Of a stretch of 32,481 nucleotides of DNA, positions 1 through 8,058 are shown piece by piece. The notes under the pieces are model-generated. The model saw nothing but the letters and a program-made list of their open reading frames with translations. It had not been told where the DNA came from and searched no databases. The stretch covers positions 1 through 32,481 of the forward strand of contig JAAYKU010000111.1 of assembly GCA_012522275.1 (NCBI GenBank). The letters run 5' to 3'. The stretch is from Smithella sp. Lineage in GTDB: Bacteria > Desulfobacterota > Syntrophia > Syntrophales > Smithellaceae. Each line of letters begins with the position of its first letter. The first letter of the stretch is position 1. The position numbers and the translations under genes are program-made.

Positions 1-731
1 ATGCCGATCATGGTGCAGGCGGAAACAAACGCGATAATTTTTATCTTGCTGATGTTGATCCCGATGGAATGGGCGACATCCTCGTCGTCATTGATCGCCG
101 CCATCAAAAGACCATAGCGGGATTTGAGCACTTTATTGATGATCCACAGATATGTGAACATGATCACCGTGGAAATATAGCCGATAAAAAGAAAATTGTT
201 TTTGGCGTTGCCCGTATCCAGCAGAGGCACGATGCCGAAAAGTCCTGTGTCCCCCTTGAAAATGTCCGGGTAAATGAAAGTCACTTCAAGAAAAACCAGC
301 GGCAGCAGAAGTGTGAGCAAAACATAGTACAACCCCCGCGCCATCAGGACAAGCGGGCTGAATAAAAGAGCGGCGACCATACATGTCAAAATGGAAAAAG
401 GTAAAGTGATCAATGGCCCCCAGCCGTAGGCGATGCTCAAAAGGGCCGCCGTATAGCCTCCCACACCGATATAAAACTGCGGACCGAAATTCATCCGTCC
501 CGTCCCGATGGTCAAAAGCGCCAGCGGCATCGCGATGGCGGCGTAAATGTTGGCCGAAATCATCGTATTGATCAGCCCGGGGCTGACAAAATAAGATACC
601 GTCGGAAAAATAAACAGAACAACGGCCCAGATCAGTGTGTTGCGCCAGTAGCGCGGCTCAAGCACCCATTCCCATTTTTTGGTTCCCAGCCGGATGACGA
701 TACGGTCCCGCTTTAATTCCATTTCTACCAT
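1..731 (-). CDS. livM: Branched-chain amino acid ABC transporter permease, LivM-like (3' end truncated by window edge)
   Basis: Open minus-strand frame from ATG at 731..729 to the window edge: MVEMELKRDRIVIRLGTKKWEWVLEPRYWRNTLIWAVVLFIFPTVSYFVSPGLINTMISANIYAAIAMPLALLTIGTGRMNFGPQFYIGVGGYTAALLS... Hydrophobic, LivM-type 'IGVGGYTAALL'. It overlaps the livH stop by a few nt. Absent from the ORF track because no stop is present in the window. Confidence 0.85.
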   Translation of the reverse strand, partial: MVEMELKRDRIVIRLGTKKWEWVLEPRYWRNTLIWAVVLFIFPTVSYFVSPGLINTMISANIYAAIAMPLALLTIGTGRMNFGPQFYIGVGGYTAALLSIAYGWGPLITLPFSILTCMVAALLFSPLVLMARGLYYVLLTLLLPLVFLEVTFIYPDIFKGDTGLFGIVPLLDTGNAKNNFLFIGYISTVIMFTYLWIINKVLKSRYGLLMAAINDDEDVAHSIGINISKIKIIAFVSACTMIG

Positions 732-1600
732 AAAGATTCACTCCTTGCTAAGCCCTGAGGGCGGACAATCAGAACAACCATCACGACAATAAGTGCCGAC
801 AGATTCATGAAGCGCGGCTCGCTGATCACAAAACAGGACATGGCATGCGCAAGACCGATGATGTAACTGGCCAGGATGGTTCCTTTGATGTTGCCCAGGC
901 CTCCCAGGACCGCGACCAGAATGGCGGTAATCATGTACGTCCAGCCCATCTGCGGCTCGAGCGCCCAGACCGGCACTACAATCAGCGTTCCGATAATCAC
1001 CGGCACAAGGACAATCATCATCGTGAACATATAAAGCGTCTCCACATTGATGCCGACAATTTTCGACGAATAAATGTCCTGTGACAGGGCGCGGATGGCC
1101 ATCCCGGTTTTTGTTTTGACAAAAAACAGAACAAAGGCGCCGGTCATCAGCAAAGCGATTACCGAACCGACAACCTGTTGCTTGGGAACGACCACGCCGC
1201 CAATCTGAAATATGCCCGACATGAGCGTGGTATCCAGATAAACGCCCGCCTGTATCGGATAAAAATAGTTTGCCGCCTGTTCGACGATCAAGGCGATAAG
1301 CAGCAGTGCCGTCAAAAGGACATCCTCTGCGTTCAAGTATCTTTTGATTATCCCCTTATAAATCAGGGCCGCAATAATAAACTGGATTACAACCATTCCT
1401 AAAATTGAAGGTATCAGCGGCCAGTCCAGCGTCGTCATCAGCATCCAGGTGCCATAAGCCGTCAGAGGGAAGATGTAGGCATACCCGAGATGAAAAATCC
1501 GCAAAACCCCGCAGATCAGAGAAAAGCCGAGGGCAATGAGAAGATAAATCGAGCCCATAAGAAAAGTGTACACCAACACATTCTCAACATAAACTAGCAT
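725..1600 (-). CDS. livH: Branched-chain amino acid ABC transporter permease, LivH-like
   Basis: 291 aa hydrophobic protein. 'SIYLLIALGFSLICGVLRIFHLGYAY' and 'AILVAVLGGLGNIKGTILASYIIGL' match LivH family landmarks. SD-like GAGGGTG upstream. Confidence 0.9.
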   Translation of the reverse strand: MLVYVENVLVYTFLMGSIYLLIALGFSLICGVLRIFHLGYAYIFPLTAYGTWMLMTTLDWPLIPSILGMVVIQFIIAALIYKGIIKRYLNAEDVLLTALLLIALIVEQAANYFYPIQAGVYLDTTLMSGIFQIGGVVVPKQQVVGSVIALLMTGAFVLFFVKTKTGMAIRALSQDIYSSKIVGINVETLYMFTMMIVLVPVIIGTLIVVPVWALEPQMGWTYMITAILVAVLGGLGNIKGTILASYIIGLAHAMSCFVISEPRFMNLSALIVVMVVLIVRPQGLARSESLW

Positions 1601-1850
1601 ACTTTTTCACCCTCAATATTTTTGAACTGATTCTTTACTGCACAATACAAAGTTCCCTGATGAAAAGGAACACTTCCTGAGATTCAGCTGATACCGGATA
1701 GCGCAAAATCCGGACCACCGGGTAAAGACACAAACAGCCGTCGGTTCAGCGTGCGGCAACAACATAGGTTTTTGAAAGCATCGGAACTTGTTTGTCGGGG
1801 GTTATGAAGTACTGACAACGATTTGAAAACTTGAATAGTGTTATTGGCCG

Positions 1851-1876
1851 GCGCAATTCCCGTACGGGCATTGCGC
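1851..1876. repeat. 26-bp near-perfect palindrome GCGCAATTCCCGTACGGGCATTGCGC
   Basis: Reverse complement is GCGCAATGCCCGTACGGGAATTGCGC; only one symmetric pair mismatches (T/C at arm position 8). Lies in the livH-livK intergenic region. Confidence 0.85.
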
Positions 1877-2483
1877 GGAACGGTCTTAAGATGGGTATGC
1901 ATTATATGCTGAACATCTTTGAACACAGAAGATGCTGCGAACACAGGGCCTCCAAAGCTTCCAGATGTAGAATCGGTCCTATTTACAGGGTCTTCCGTTT
2001 GGTTATGAAATCCAAACAGCATCTCCTAAAAACCTTGAATCCTTCACCAGCTTGGCAACTGCTCACATACCACGTCGCTTCAAAATGAAAAAACGAAGCA
2101 GACGGCGTTGAGTTTAAAGCAGATCTGGTTTTTTGTCAATGACAAAAAATTCCGCGCCATTAATTTTGTGAACTTAAAACCTCTGACCACCGTTACTGTA
2201 CGTGACCGCCGGCATGCTTTGCCAAAAATTATTTTTTTGCGCATCCGGCAGCGCACGGCAACAGCCAAAATATCCGGGCAAAGAAACCGAAACGACATTA
2301 CACAAAAATCACACCACCGATGAGGTGGTCTTCTCGACCAATTGGACACGATTTTCATATGACAACCTGGGGATATGTGGAAAAAGCAATTTTCGACTCT
2401 TCAGCCTCATTTTAACAAGCAGGATCGACTTTTCATCATTGCGTCATACCCGCAACCGGCGCGGGAAAGCGAAAAATTAATGC

Positions 2484-2530
2484 TTGACAAAACAAAGCCA
2501 TCTTAATATGAGAAACGACATTCGTTATAC
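2484..2530 (+). promoter_or_regulatory. Candidate promoter plus operator upstream of the ABC substrate-binding protein (site a)
   Basis: TTGACA (2484-2489), 17-nt spacer, TATGAG (2507-2512), then AAACGACATTCGTTATAC (dyad AACGA-CAT-TCGTT at 2514-2526). Same layout as the other sites near TetR. Confidence 0.55.
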
Positions 2531-2824
2531 AGATTTTTACGAACAGGTTTTTTGCGGCAGCTTTGTCTGCTGAAAGGTTGGTGTAGAAATATAAACCACC
2601 GCTTGTCATTAGATGCACGCGAGAGTCCTGCAGGCTACAGTGCATCATTAAAATCCGTGTTCCGTCGAATCAATCGCGGGTGGAGTTTATGCAAAATATC
2701 ATACAGGCGTTAATGCTTGATAGGTTAAGTAAAAGACGGCAGGCTGTAAAAAGCAGTTCTAAACACCGCGTCATGAAAATCTGTTCATGACCGGAATTTT
2801 TATCCAGAGAAGGGGGATATAGCA

Positions 2825-4057
2825 ATGAAGAGTTGGAAAGCGTTACTTTGTACTGTGTTAACGGCTGTATTACTGACGTGGGCCGCGGCAGCTTTCGCGG
2901 ATGAAATTGTCATTGGTTTTTCGGCACCTTTGAGCGGGCCTGCCGCCGAGTACGGCCAGGATTGCATGTATGGCGTCGATATGGCTATCAAAGAACTCAA
3001 CGCGGCCGGCGGCGTCACCGTCGGAGGGAAAAAATACACGTTCAAAATGGAAAGGCTCGACGACCGCATGGACCCGACTCAGGCCAAAAACAATGCCCTG
3101 CGTCTGGTAAACCAGAACAAGGCAATCGTTGTTTTCAGCCCCAACTTCACTTCTGCGGCGGCCATCATGGGCATTCAACCGGCCAATTTCATCCTTGCGG
3201 CCTACACCAGCATTCACGTTCTTCTGGATAAGGGACACCCGATGATCATCACGGCTGTGCCGAGCTTCATGACTTATGCGCAGGTTTTCGTCAACACAGC
3301 TTGGGAAAACGGCTGGCGCTCCTACGCCAGTATCGTGACCACCGGCGGCTATGGCGATGCCTGGCGCAAAGCGTTTCATAGTTTTTGGGCCAACAAAGGC
3401 GGACGCAATGTCGGCGACTTCCCCGCTAACTACTATGCTGAGACCGACTACTCCGCTCAACTCACCGCGGCGCTGGCTAAAAAACCCGACTTTCTGCTCA
3501 TTGGCGGCCCCTCGGCCCCGACCGTGCTGGTCATCGAGCAGGCCAGAGCCCTCGGCTTTAAAGGCGGCTTCGTTGTCATCGACCAGGCCAAGCCGGACTA
3601 TATTACCAAAGTCATCAAAGACATGAAGACCCTCGAAGGAATGATCAGCACCGGTGACCTGGTAAGACTTCCTCTGCCCGCAGTGCCCGGCTTCAGCGAG
3701 AGATTCAGAGCCGCGTATAAAAGAGAAATGACTGCAGAATGCGTGCTGCATTACAATCCGATGAAAGTTATCGCCAAAACTATCCAGCAGTGCCAGTCGC
3801 TGGACCCGGTCGTTATCCGCCGCAATATTCCGAAGGCGCTGCCGACTCTCGGCGATGTCGTCCCCAATGAACTGTTCGGCATGAACGACCAGGGCTTCAT
3901 GTACTGCGGCCTGATCACGCAACAAGTGAAAAACGGCAAGTTTACGAAAGTAAATTATCTGTTCACCTTTCCCAAGACCAAGGCTGAATTTGATAAATAC
4001 AAGAAGATGAGCAAGAGCACAGAGCCTGACATGATTCAGTGGGTGCCCCTCAACTAA
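2825..4057 (+). CDS. ABC transporter substrate-binding protein, branched-chain amino acid (LivK) type
   Basis: Signal peptide MKSWKALLCTVLTAVLLTWAAAAFA, then DEIVIGFSAPLSGPAAEYGQD... typical of periplasmic-binding-protein LivK family (Peripla_BP_6). SD GAGAAGGGGG upstream. Confidence 0.92.
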   Translation: MKSWKALLCTVLTAVLLTWAAAAFADEIVIGFSAPLSGPAAEYGQDCMYGVDMAIKELNAAGGVTVGGKKYTFKMERLDDRMDPTQAKNNALRLVNQNKAIVVFSPNFTSAAAIMGIQPANFILAAYTSIHVLLDKGHPMIITAVPSFMTYAQVFVNTAWENGWRSYASIVTTGGYGDAWRKAFHSFWANKGGRNVGDFPANYYAETDYSAQLTAALAKKPDFLLIGGPSAPTVLVIEQARALGFKGGFVVIDQAKPDYITKVIKDMKTLEGMISTGDLVRLPLPAVPGFSERFRAAYKREMTAECVLHYNPMKVIAKTIQQCQSLDPVVIRRNIPKALPTLGDVVPNELFGMNDQGFMYCGLITQQVKNGKFTKVNYLFTFPKTKAEFDKYKKMSKSTEPDMIQWVPLN

Positions 4058-4091
4058 TCGACTGGGCACAGTTTCAGGCCGGTTACGGAAA

Positions 4092-4140
4092 AAAGCCCCC
4101 TTGCTTCACGTGAAGCAAGGGGGCTTTCATTTTTTTTTAT
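4092..4140 (+). terminator. Rho-independent terminator
   Basis: AAAGCCCCCTTGCTTCA-CG-TGAAGCAAGGGGGCTTT followed by a T-rich tract (ttttttttat). Confidence 0.92.
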
Positions 4141-4246
4141 ACAGCAATGGGGGCAAAACAAGCGGCGCTATCGGCTTGTAGTGAAAAAAACCGGTGCGCC
4201 GCAAAGGGTTTTTCCGATTCCTCGGATGATCAGTGCCAGCGCCCGG

Positions 4247-4630
4247 TTATGGAGAAAGTATCGCTTTAAAAGTCACAGGGTCCGTGGCATAAAGAACAAC
4301 CCGCTCCACTCCTTCCGCGCGGGATTCATGCACCTTGAGATACCCCGGATCGGAGGTCATTTTAAGGAAGGCCTTTCTCGACGGATATTGGACAAGCATC
4401 AACAGATCCCAGTCCTCCTTTCCCTGCAGCAGCTCTTTGGGCTTGCCGAAATATATTACTTTCGCGCCTGCCGCATCGACAAAGGGCCCGGACTCCTTAA
4501 TATAACGAAAATAAGATTCCCGTCCCCCGGCTTTTTTGAACTTCAACAGGTTGAGCATAACAAAAGGCCCATCACTGGGATTGTCCGCCAGTGCGCGAAA
4601 CTGGTCTTCATTGCTTTCCATACCGGACAC
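4247..4630 (-). CDS. DUF1330-family protein
   Basis: 127 aa; 'GPFVMLNLLKFKKAGGRESYFRYIKESGPFVDAAGAKVIYFGKPKELLQGKEDWDLLMLVQYPSRKAFLKMTSDPGYL' resembles DUF1330 (ferredoxin-fold) proteins. GTG start with GGGAGG SD. Confidence 0.8.
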   Translation of the reverse strand: MSGMESNEDQFRALADNPSDGPFVMLNLLKFKKAGGRESYFRYIKESGPFVDAAGAKVIYFGKPKELLQGKEDWDLLMLVQYPSRKAFLKMTSDPGYLKVHESRAEGVERVVLYATDPVTFKAILSP

Positions 4631-4705
4631 GGCTCACCCTCCCTGATAATTCTTTACTGAAAAGGCCGGTCCCCGGCCATCCTGCCGGCCGGAGACCAAG
4701 AGTAT

Positions 4706-5572
4706 TTATTTGAAAAAACTGTTCATCGCCTCTGCAACTTCCTGCGGCTTTTCTTCCTGCAGGAAATGTGCAGCTTTAATTTGGACCACTTCTATCGAAT
4801 CAAAGCAATCTTCCAGATGCATGATGTTCGCCGGTATGATGACTGTATCTTCATTGCCGTAAATGTAGAGTGAAGGCATGGTAAAACGCTTTCCGGCAAG
4901 ACTCGCCCAATGCTGCGCGTCGAGCGGCATCGCCCGGTACAAAGAAGCAGCGGTCGCCGGCGTGTTTTCAATGCTGTAGCAGCGGATGTATTCGGCTATC
5001 GCATCCCGGGGAATAATTCCGTCCTGGCCCTTCTGTCCGAAGAAAAAGCTGACCCATGTTTTTTCATTCCCTTTGATCATCACCTCGGGGAGAATCGGCT
5101 GCATCTGGAAATACTGGTACCAGTAAGGGAAGTATCGAATAGCGATCATCGCTTTGGTTACTTCCTCCGCCCCTTTGAGATTTGTCAGAACGGGAATGTT
5201 CATGATGACAAATTTTTTCACCCGCTCCGGCTGCAAAAAAGCCAGTTCCTGTGCCACAATGCCACCCCAGTCGTGACCGACCAGAAAGAAATCTTTGATG
5301 CCCATGGCATCGAGAACCTCTATGATATCTTTGGCCAGTTCAACTTTCTGGTAGGCTTTCACATCAAGGGTGCGCTCGGAATCACCCAATCCGCGTAAAT
5401 CAGGTGCGATCACCCGCCATTGCGGGTCAAGGAATTTCGTCACCCCCTCCCAGCAGTACGAACTTTCCGGCCACCCGTGGATCATCACCACCGGGAAGCC
5501 GTCTTTGTTGCCCCGGTCCCGAACGTTGAATGTTCCTCTCGCTACTTTGACTTTTTCTGTTTTCATGTTCAT
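4706..5572 (-). CDS. Alpha/beta hydrolase (epoxide hydrolase / haloalkane dehalogenase-like)
   Basis: 'VVMIHGWPESSYCWEGV', 'RVIAPDLRGLGDSE', nucleophile elbow 'LVGHDWGG', C-terminal 'AAHFLQEEKPQEVAEAMNSFF'. The listed ORF start (5614) is a TTG inside the operator; the ATG at 5572 (MNMKTEK) has a strong AAGGAGG SD. Confidence 0.9.
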   Translation of the reverse strand: MNMKTEKVKVARGTFNVRDRGNKDGFPVVMIHGWPESSYCWEGVTKFLDPQWRVIAPDLRGLGDSERTLDVKAYQKVELAKDIIEVLDAMGIKDFFLVGHDWGGIVAQELAFLQPERVKKFVIMNIPVLTNLKGAEEVTKAMIAIRYFPYWYQYFQMQPILPEVMIKGNEKTWVSFFFGQKGQDGIIPRDAIAEYIRCYSIENTPATAASLYRAMPLDAQHWASLAGKRFTMPSLYIYGNEDTVIIPANIMHLEDCFDSIEVVQIKAAHFLQEEKPQEVAEAMNSFFK

Positions 5573-5608
5573 ATCATTCCTCCTTAAGGATAAGTGCCGG
5601 TAAAATAT

Positions 5609-5655
5609 ATACAACGATCGTTGGTTGTAATAAATTGAAGGAGTGTCCCTGTCAA
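5609..5655 (-). promoter_or_regulatory. Candidate promoter plus operator of the alpha/beta hydrolase (site d)
   Basis: On minus strand: TTGACA (5655-5650), 17-nt spacer, TATTAC (5632-5627), then AACCAACGATCGTTGTATAT. Contains perfect palindrome CAACGATCGTTG (5612-5623). Confidence 0.65.
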
Positions 5656-5805
5656 GGTTTATTTAGCGTCCGCCGCCGCCGGCTTGTTTCTTACCCGTTC
5701 TCTTCCCGGCCTCATCCCACCTTCAGCATCCCAGCCGGTCCCTTGCGCATAATTATACATAGTTGCCGAAAAATCAAACAATTAGAGGGTTATTTGAAAA
5801 ACATC

Positions 5806-5858
5806 TTGACAAAACGCGCCTTTCTCCATTAATGGATTTGAACTGACGTCCGTTGTAA
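5806..5858 (+). promoter_or_regulatory. Candidate promoter plus operator upstream of the NMO-like gene (site b, weaker)
   Basis: TTGACAAAAC (5806), -10-like ATTAAT (5828-5833), then AACTGACGTCCGTTGTAA (imperfect dyad AACTGACGTCCGTT). Shares cTTGACAAAAC and CGTTGTA with the other sites. Confidence 0.45.
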
Positions 5859-6046
5859 AGAGGAACCGACAGGAGAAAATCAAATAAGCTTTTAAGGAGA
5901 AGCACTCACGCACTACCCGCCTCAACACACTGCAGCAGGTCCACCCCCGCGAATCAATGACCAGTATCAGGGAAATAACCGCTGATTATTAAGACCTTAC
6001 GGTAGAGTATAGGCTAAACCAAAAAATATTATAAAGGAGATGTTCT

Positions 6047-7162
6047 ATGATCAAGACAAGACTGACCGAAAAACTCGGGATTAAATATCCCATTATTCAG
6101 GCGGGCATGGGTCCGTTCTCCAACAACAACCTTTGCGTGGCCGCGGCCAACGCGGGCGTGCTGGGCCTGCTGTCCACCAGCGGTCTTTTCAACAAACATG
6201 ACCAGCCCTGGGTATACAATGCCTTTTGCGACACGGGTGAAGCCAACCGTGATGACGACATGGCCACTGTGCTGGAAACGGTTCTGAAACGCACCCACCG
6301 CCTGGTCAAAGACAAGGGCGGCGTTTTCGGCCCCAACGTGATGGTCTCCGCCGAGCTCAAAGAAAAGGCAAATATCATGATCGAAACGGCCATCAAAGTG
6401 CGGGAAGAAAATCCGGAAATGAAAAAGACACTGAAGGTGATATACACCTCCGCCGGTGACCCGATGGGCTGGGGTGACAAAATTAAAGGCGCGGGGTTTA
6501 CCTGGATTCACATTATCCCATCTGTCCGCGCCGCCATGCGCTGCAAAAAAGCCGGCGTGGATATAATTGTCGCTTCCGGCCACGAAGGCGGCTTCCATAC
6601 ACATTGGGAACCGCTGCACTCGATGGTTTTATTCCCCGCCGTAGTGGAGGCGGTCTCCGATGAAAATACCCTCGTAGTAGGCGGAGGAGGCGTATCCGAC
6701 GGCAAAACTCTGGCCGCTTCGCTGGCGATGGGTTTGGACGGCGTGCTCATGGGAACCCGCTTTCTGGCCACACAGGAAAGTGATTTCCCGCCTTTGTGGA
6801 AACAGTCCGTTGTAGAAGCTCAGGACCGCGGCACACTGGTGGCCCGCGGATATGTGGGACCGGCCCGCTGGCTGAGAACCCCTCGCAGTGAAGAGCACGC
6901 GGTCAACACACTGAAAAAATCGCCGGGCGTGTTTCTGGGAACGCCTGACAGCTACATGGACATGGAAGATATGTCTTTGATCGAATATGAAAACGAATCA
7001 ATCAAGGCCGTTTTCGAAGGCGATAAAGAAAAGGCGATGATGGCTGCCGGAGAGTGCGCTCAACGAATCAGCGACATGCCTAAGGTGGAGGACCTGGTGA
7101 AATCGATTGCCTCTGAAGCAGAAGAAATCATCGGCGGCATGGCTAAAAAATATCTGGGATAA
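6047..7162 (+). CDS. Nitronate monooxygenase / 2-nitropropane dioxygenase family (FMN-dependent, FabK-like) protein
   Basis: 'MIKTRLTEKLGIKYPIIQAGMGPFSNNNLCVAAANAGVLGLL', 'VDIIVASGHEGGFHTHWEP', 'VVGGGGVSDGKTLAASLAMGLDGVLMGTRFLATQES' are NMO-family motifs. SD AAGGAGAT upstream of ATG. Confidence 0.9.
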   Translation: MIKTRLTEKLGIKYPIIQAGMGPFSNNNLCVAAANAGVLGLLSTSGLFNKHDQPWVYNAFCDTGEANRDDDMATVLETVLKRTHRLVKDKGGVFGPNVMVSAELKEKANIMIETAIKVREENPEMKKTLKVIYTSAGDPMGWGDKIKGAGFTWIHIIPSVRAAMRCKKAGVDIIVASGHEGGFHTHWEPLHSMVLFPAVVEAVSDENTLVVGGGGVSDGKTLAASLAMGLDGVLMGTRFLATQESDFPPLWKQSVVEAQDRGTLVARGYVGPARWLRTPRSEEHAVNTLKKSPGVFLGTPDSYMDMEDMSLIEYENESIKAVFEGDKEKAMMAAGECAQRISDMPKVEDLVKSIASEAEEIIGGMAKKYLG

Positions 7163-7174
7163 AACTCCTGCAAA

Positions 7175-7215
7175 ACCGAATAAAAAAGCCGGCGGAGCCG
7201 GCTTTTTTATTCGGT
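7175..7215. terminator. Bidirectional terminator between convergent NMO-like and tetR genes
   Basis: Perfect 19-bp stem ACCGAATAAAAAAGCCGGC / GCCGGCTTTTTTATTCGGT with 3-nt loop (GGA); T tract on either strand. Confidence 0.93.
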
Positions 7216-7228
7216 CACGCCGTCCGGA

Positions 7229-7864
7229 TCAGGGCATTACCGTTTTCATGACATTTTTTTCAATTAAATCGATCAATTCCTGCTTTGTATACTTTTTCAT
7301 GTTCCAGTGACGCAGCGGATAGACGGACAACTGATAAAGAATCATGTTGGCGGTAAAAGAAGTATCCTCAATCAAGAAAACGTTTCTTTCGACCCCTTTT
7401 TTCAGGATTTCCTCTATCCGCTCGAAAACCTGCTGTTCTCTTTCCAGAATTACTTTCAACAGTTTCTTCGGCAGAGACTTGGACTCCCGGTACATCAGCA
7501 GGATTTCATCGCCATAGTCGTAGCCGCTGTTGATCATTTCACGGATAGCGGTTCTGAGCTGCAAAACAGGGTCATCAATATTCATGATTTCATCTTTTTT
7601 AAAATTCCCGTAAACAGGATTGTGGAGCATTTCAAAAACCAGGAAAAGAATCTCCTCCTTGCTTTTAATAAAATAATAGAGATTTCGTATATCTATTCCG
7701 GTCGCCTTCGAGATTTCCCTCATCGAAGTCTGAGCGTAGCCTTTTTTGATAAAAAGTTTCGTCGCTTTTTTAAGTATGTGCAGCTGCCTTTTCTGATAAA
7801 GGGTGTTGTCTCTGCGCCCGCGGCCGCCGCTGCCGGCGGCCTTCTTTTCTCCTTGAGTCTGCAT
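7229..7864 (-). CDS. TetR/AcrR family transcriptional regulator
   Basis: N-terminal HTH 'ILKKATKLFIKKGYAQTSMREISKATGIDIRNLYYFIKSKEEILFLVFEML'. ATG at 7864 (MQTQGEKK) with GGAG SD preferred over the upstream TTG at 7879. Confidence 0.92.
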   Translation of the reverse strand: MQTQGEKKAAGSGGRGRRDNTLYQKRQLHILKKATKLFIKKGYAQTSMREISKATGIDIRNLYYFIKSKEEILFLVFEMLHNPVYGNFKKDEIMNIDDPVLQLRTAIREMINSGYDYGDEILLMYRESKSLPKKLLKVILEREQQVFERIEEILKKGVERNVFLIEDTSFTANMILYQLSVYPLRHWNMKKYTKQELIDLIEKNVMKTVMP

Positions 7865-7937
7865 GGCATTTTTCTCCAAACATGCTATGGTTCCGTATGG
7901 GACCGATTTTGTCTTTCAACCGTATTGAAAAAATGGC

Positions 7938-7984
7938 TTGACAAAACATCGCAGCCAAAATAATTCATCCAACGATCGTTGTAT
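7938..7984 (+). promoter_or_regulatory. Candidate promoter plus operator upstream of the hydroxyacyl-CoA dehydrogenase, in the divergent tetR intergenic region (site c)
   Basis: TTGACAAAAC (7938), then CCAACGATCGTTGTAT (7969-7984), identical 16-mer to site d. Perfect palindrome CAACGATCGTTG at 7970-7981. Confidence 0.65.
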
Positions 7985-8058
7985 GGTGTCCTTTTATAGC
8001 AGGACTTATCATTGTTTGCTAATCTTTTCAAAAAAACCAAAGAAAGTGAGGAGAAAAC

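Noticed and set aside
1684-2022. 112-aa minus-strand ORF as a definite gene
   Set aside because: No recognisable family, weak start context, non-characteristic composition; kept only as an observation about the intergenic region.
2870-4069. 399-aa minus-strand ORF opposite the substrate-binding protein
   Set aside because: Antisense shadow of a clearly coding plus-strand gene; translation shows no family motifs or signal.
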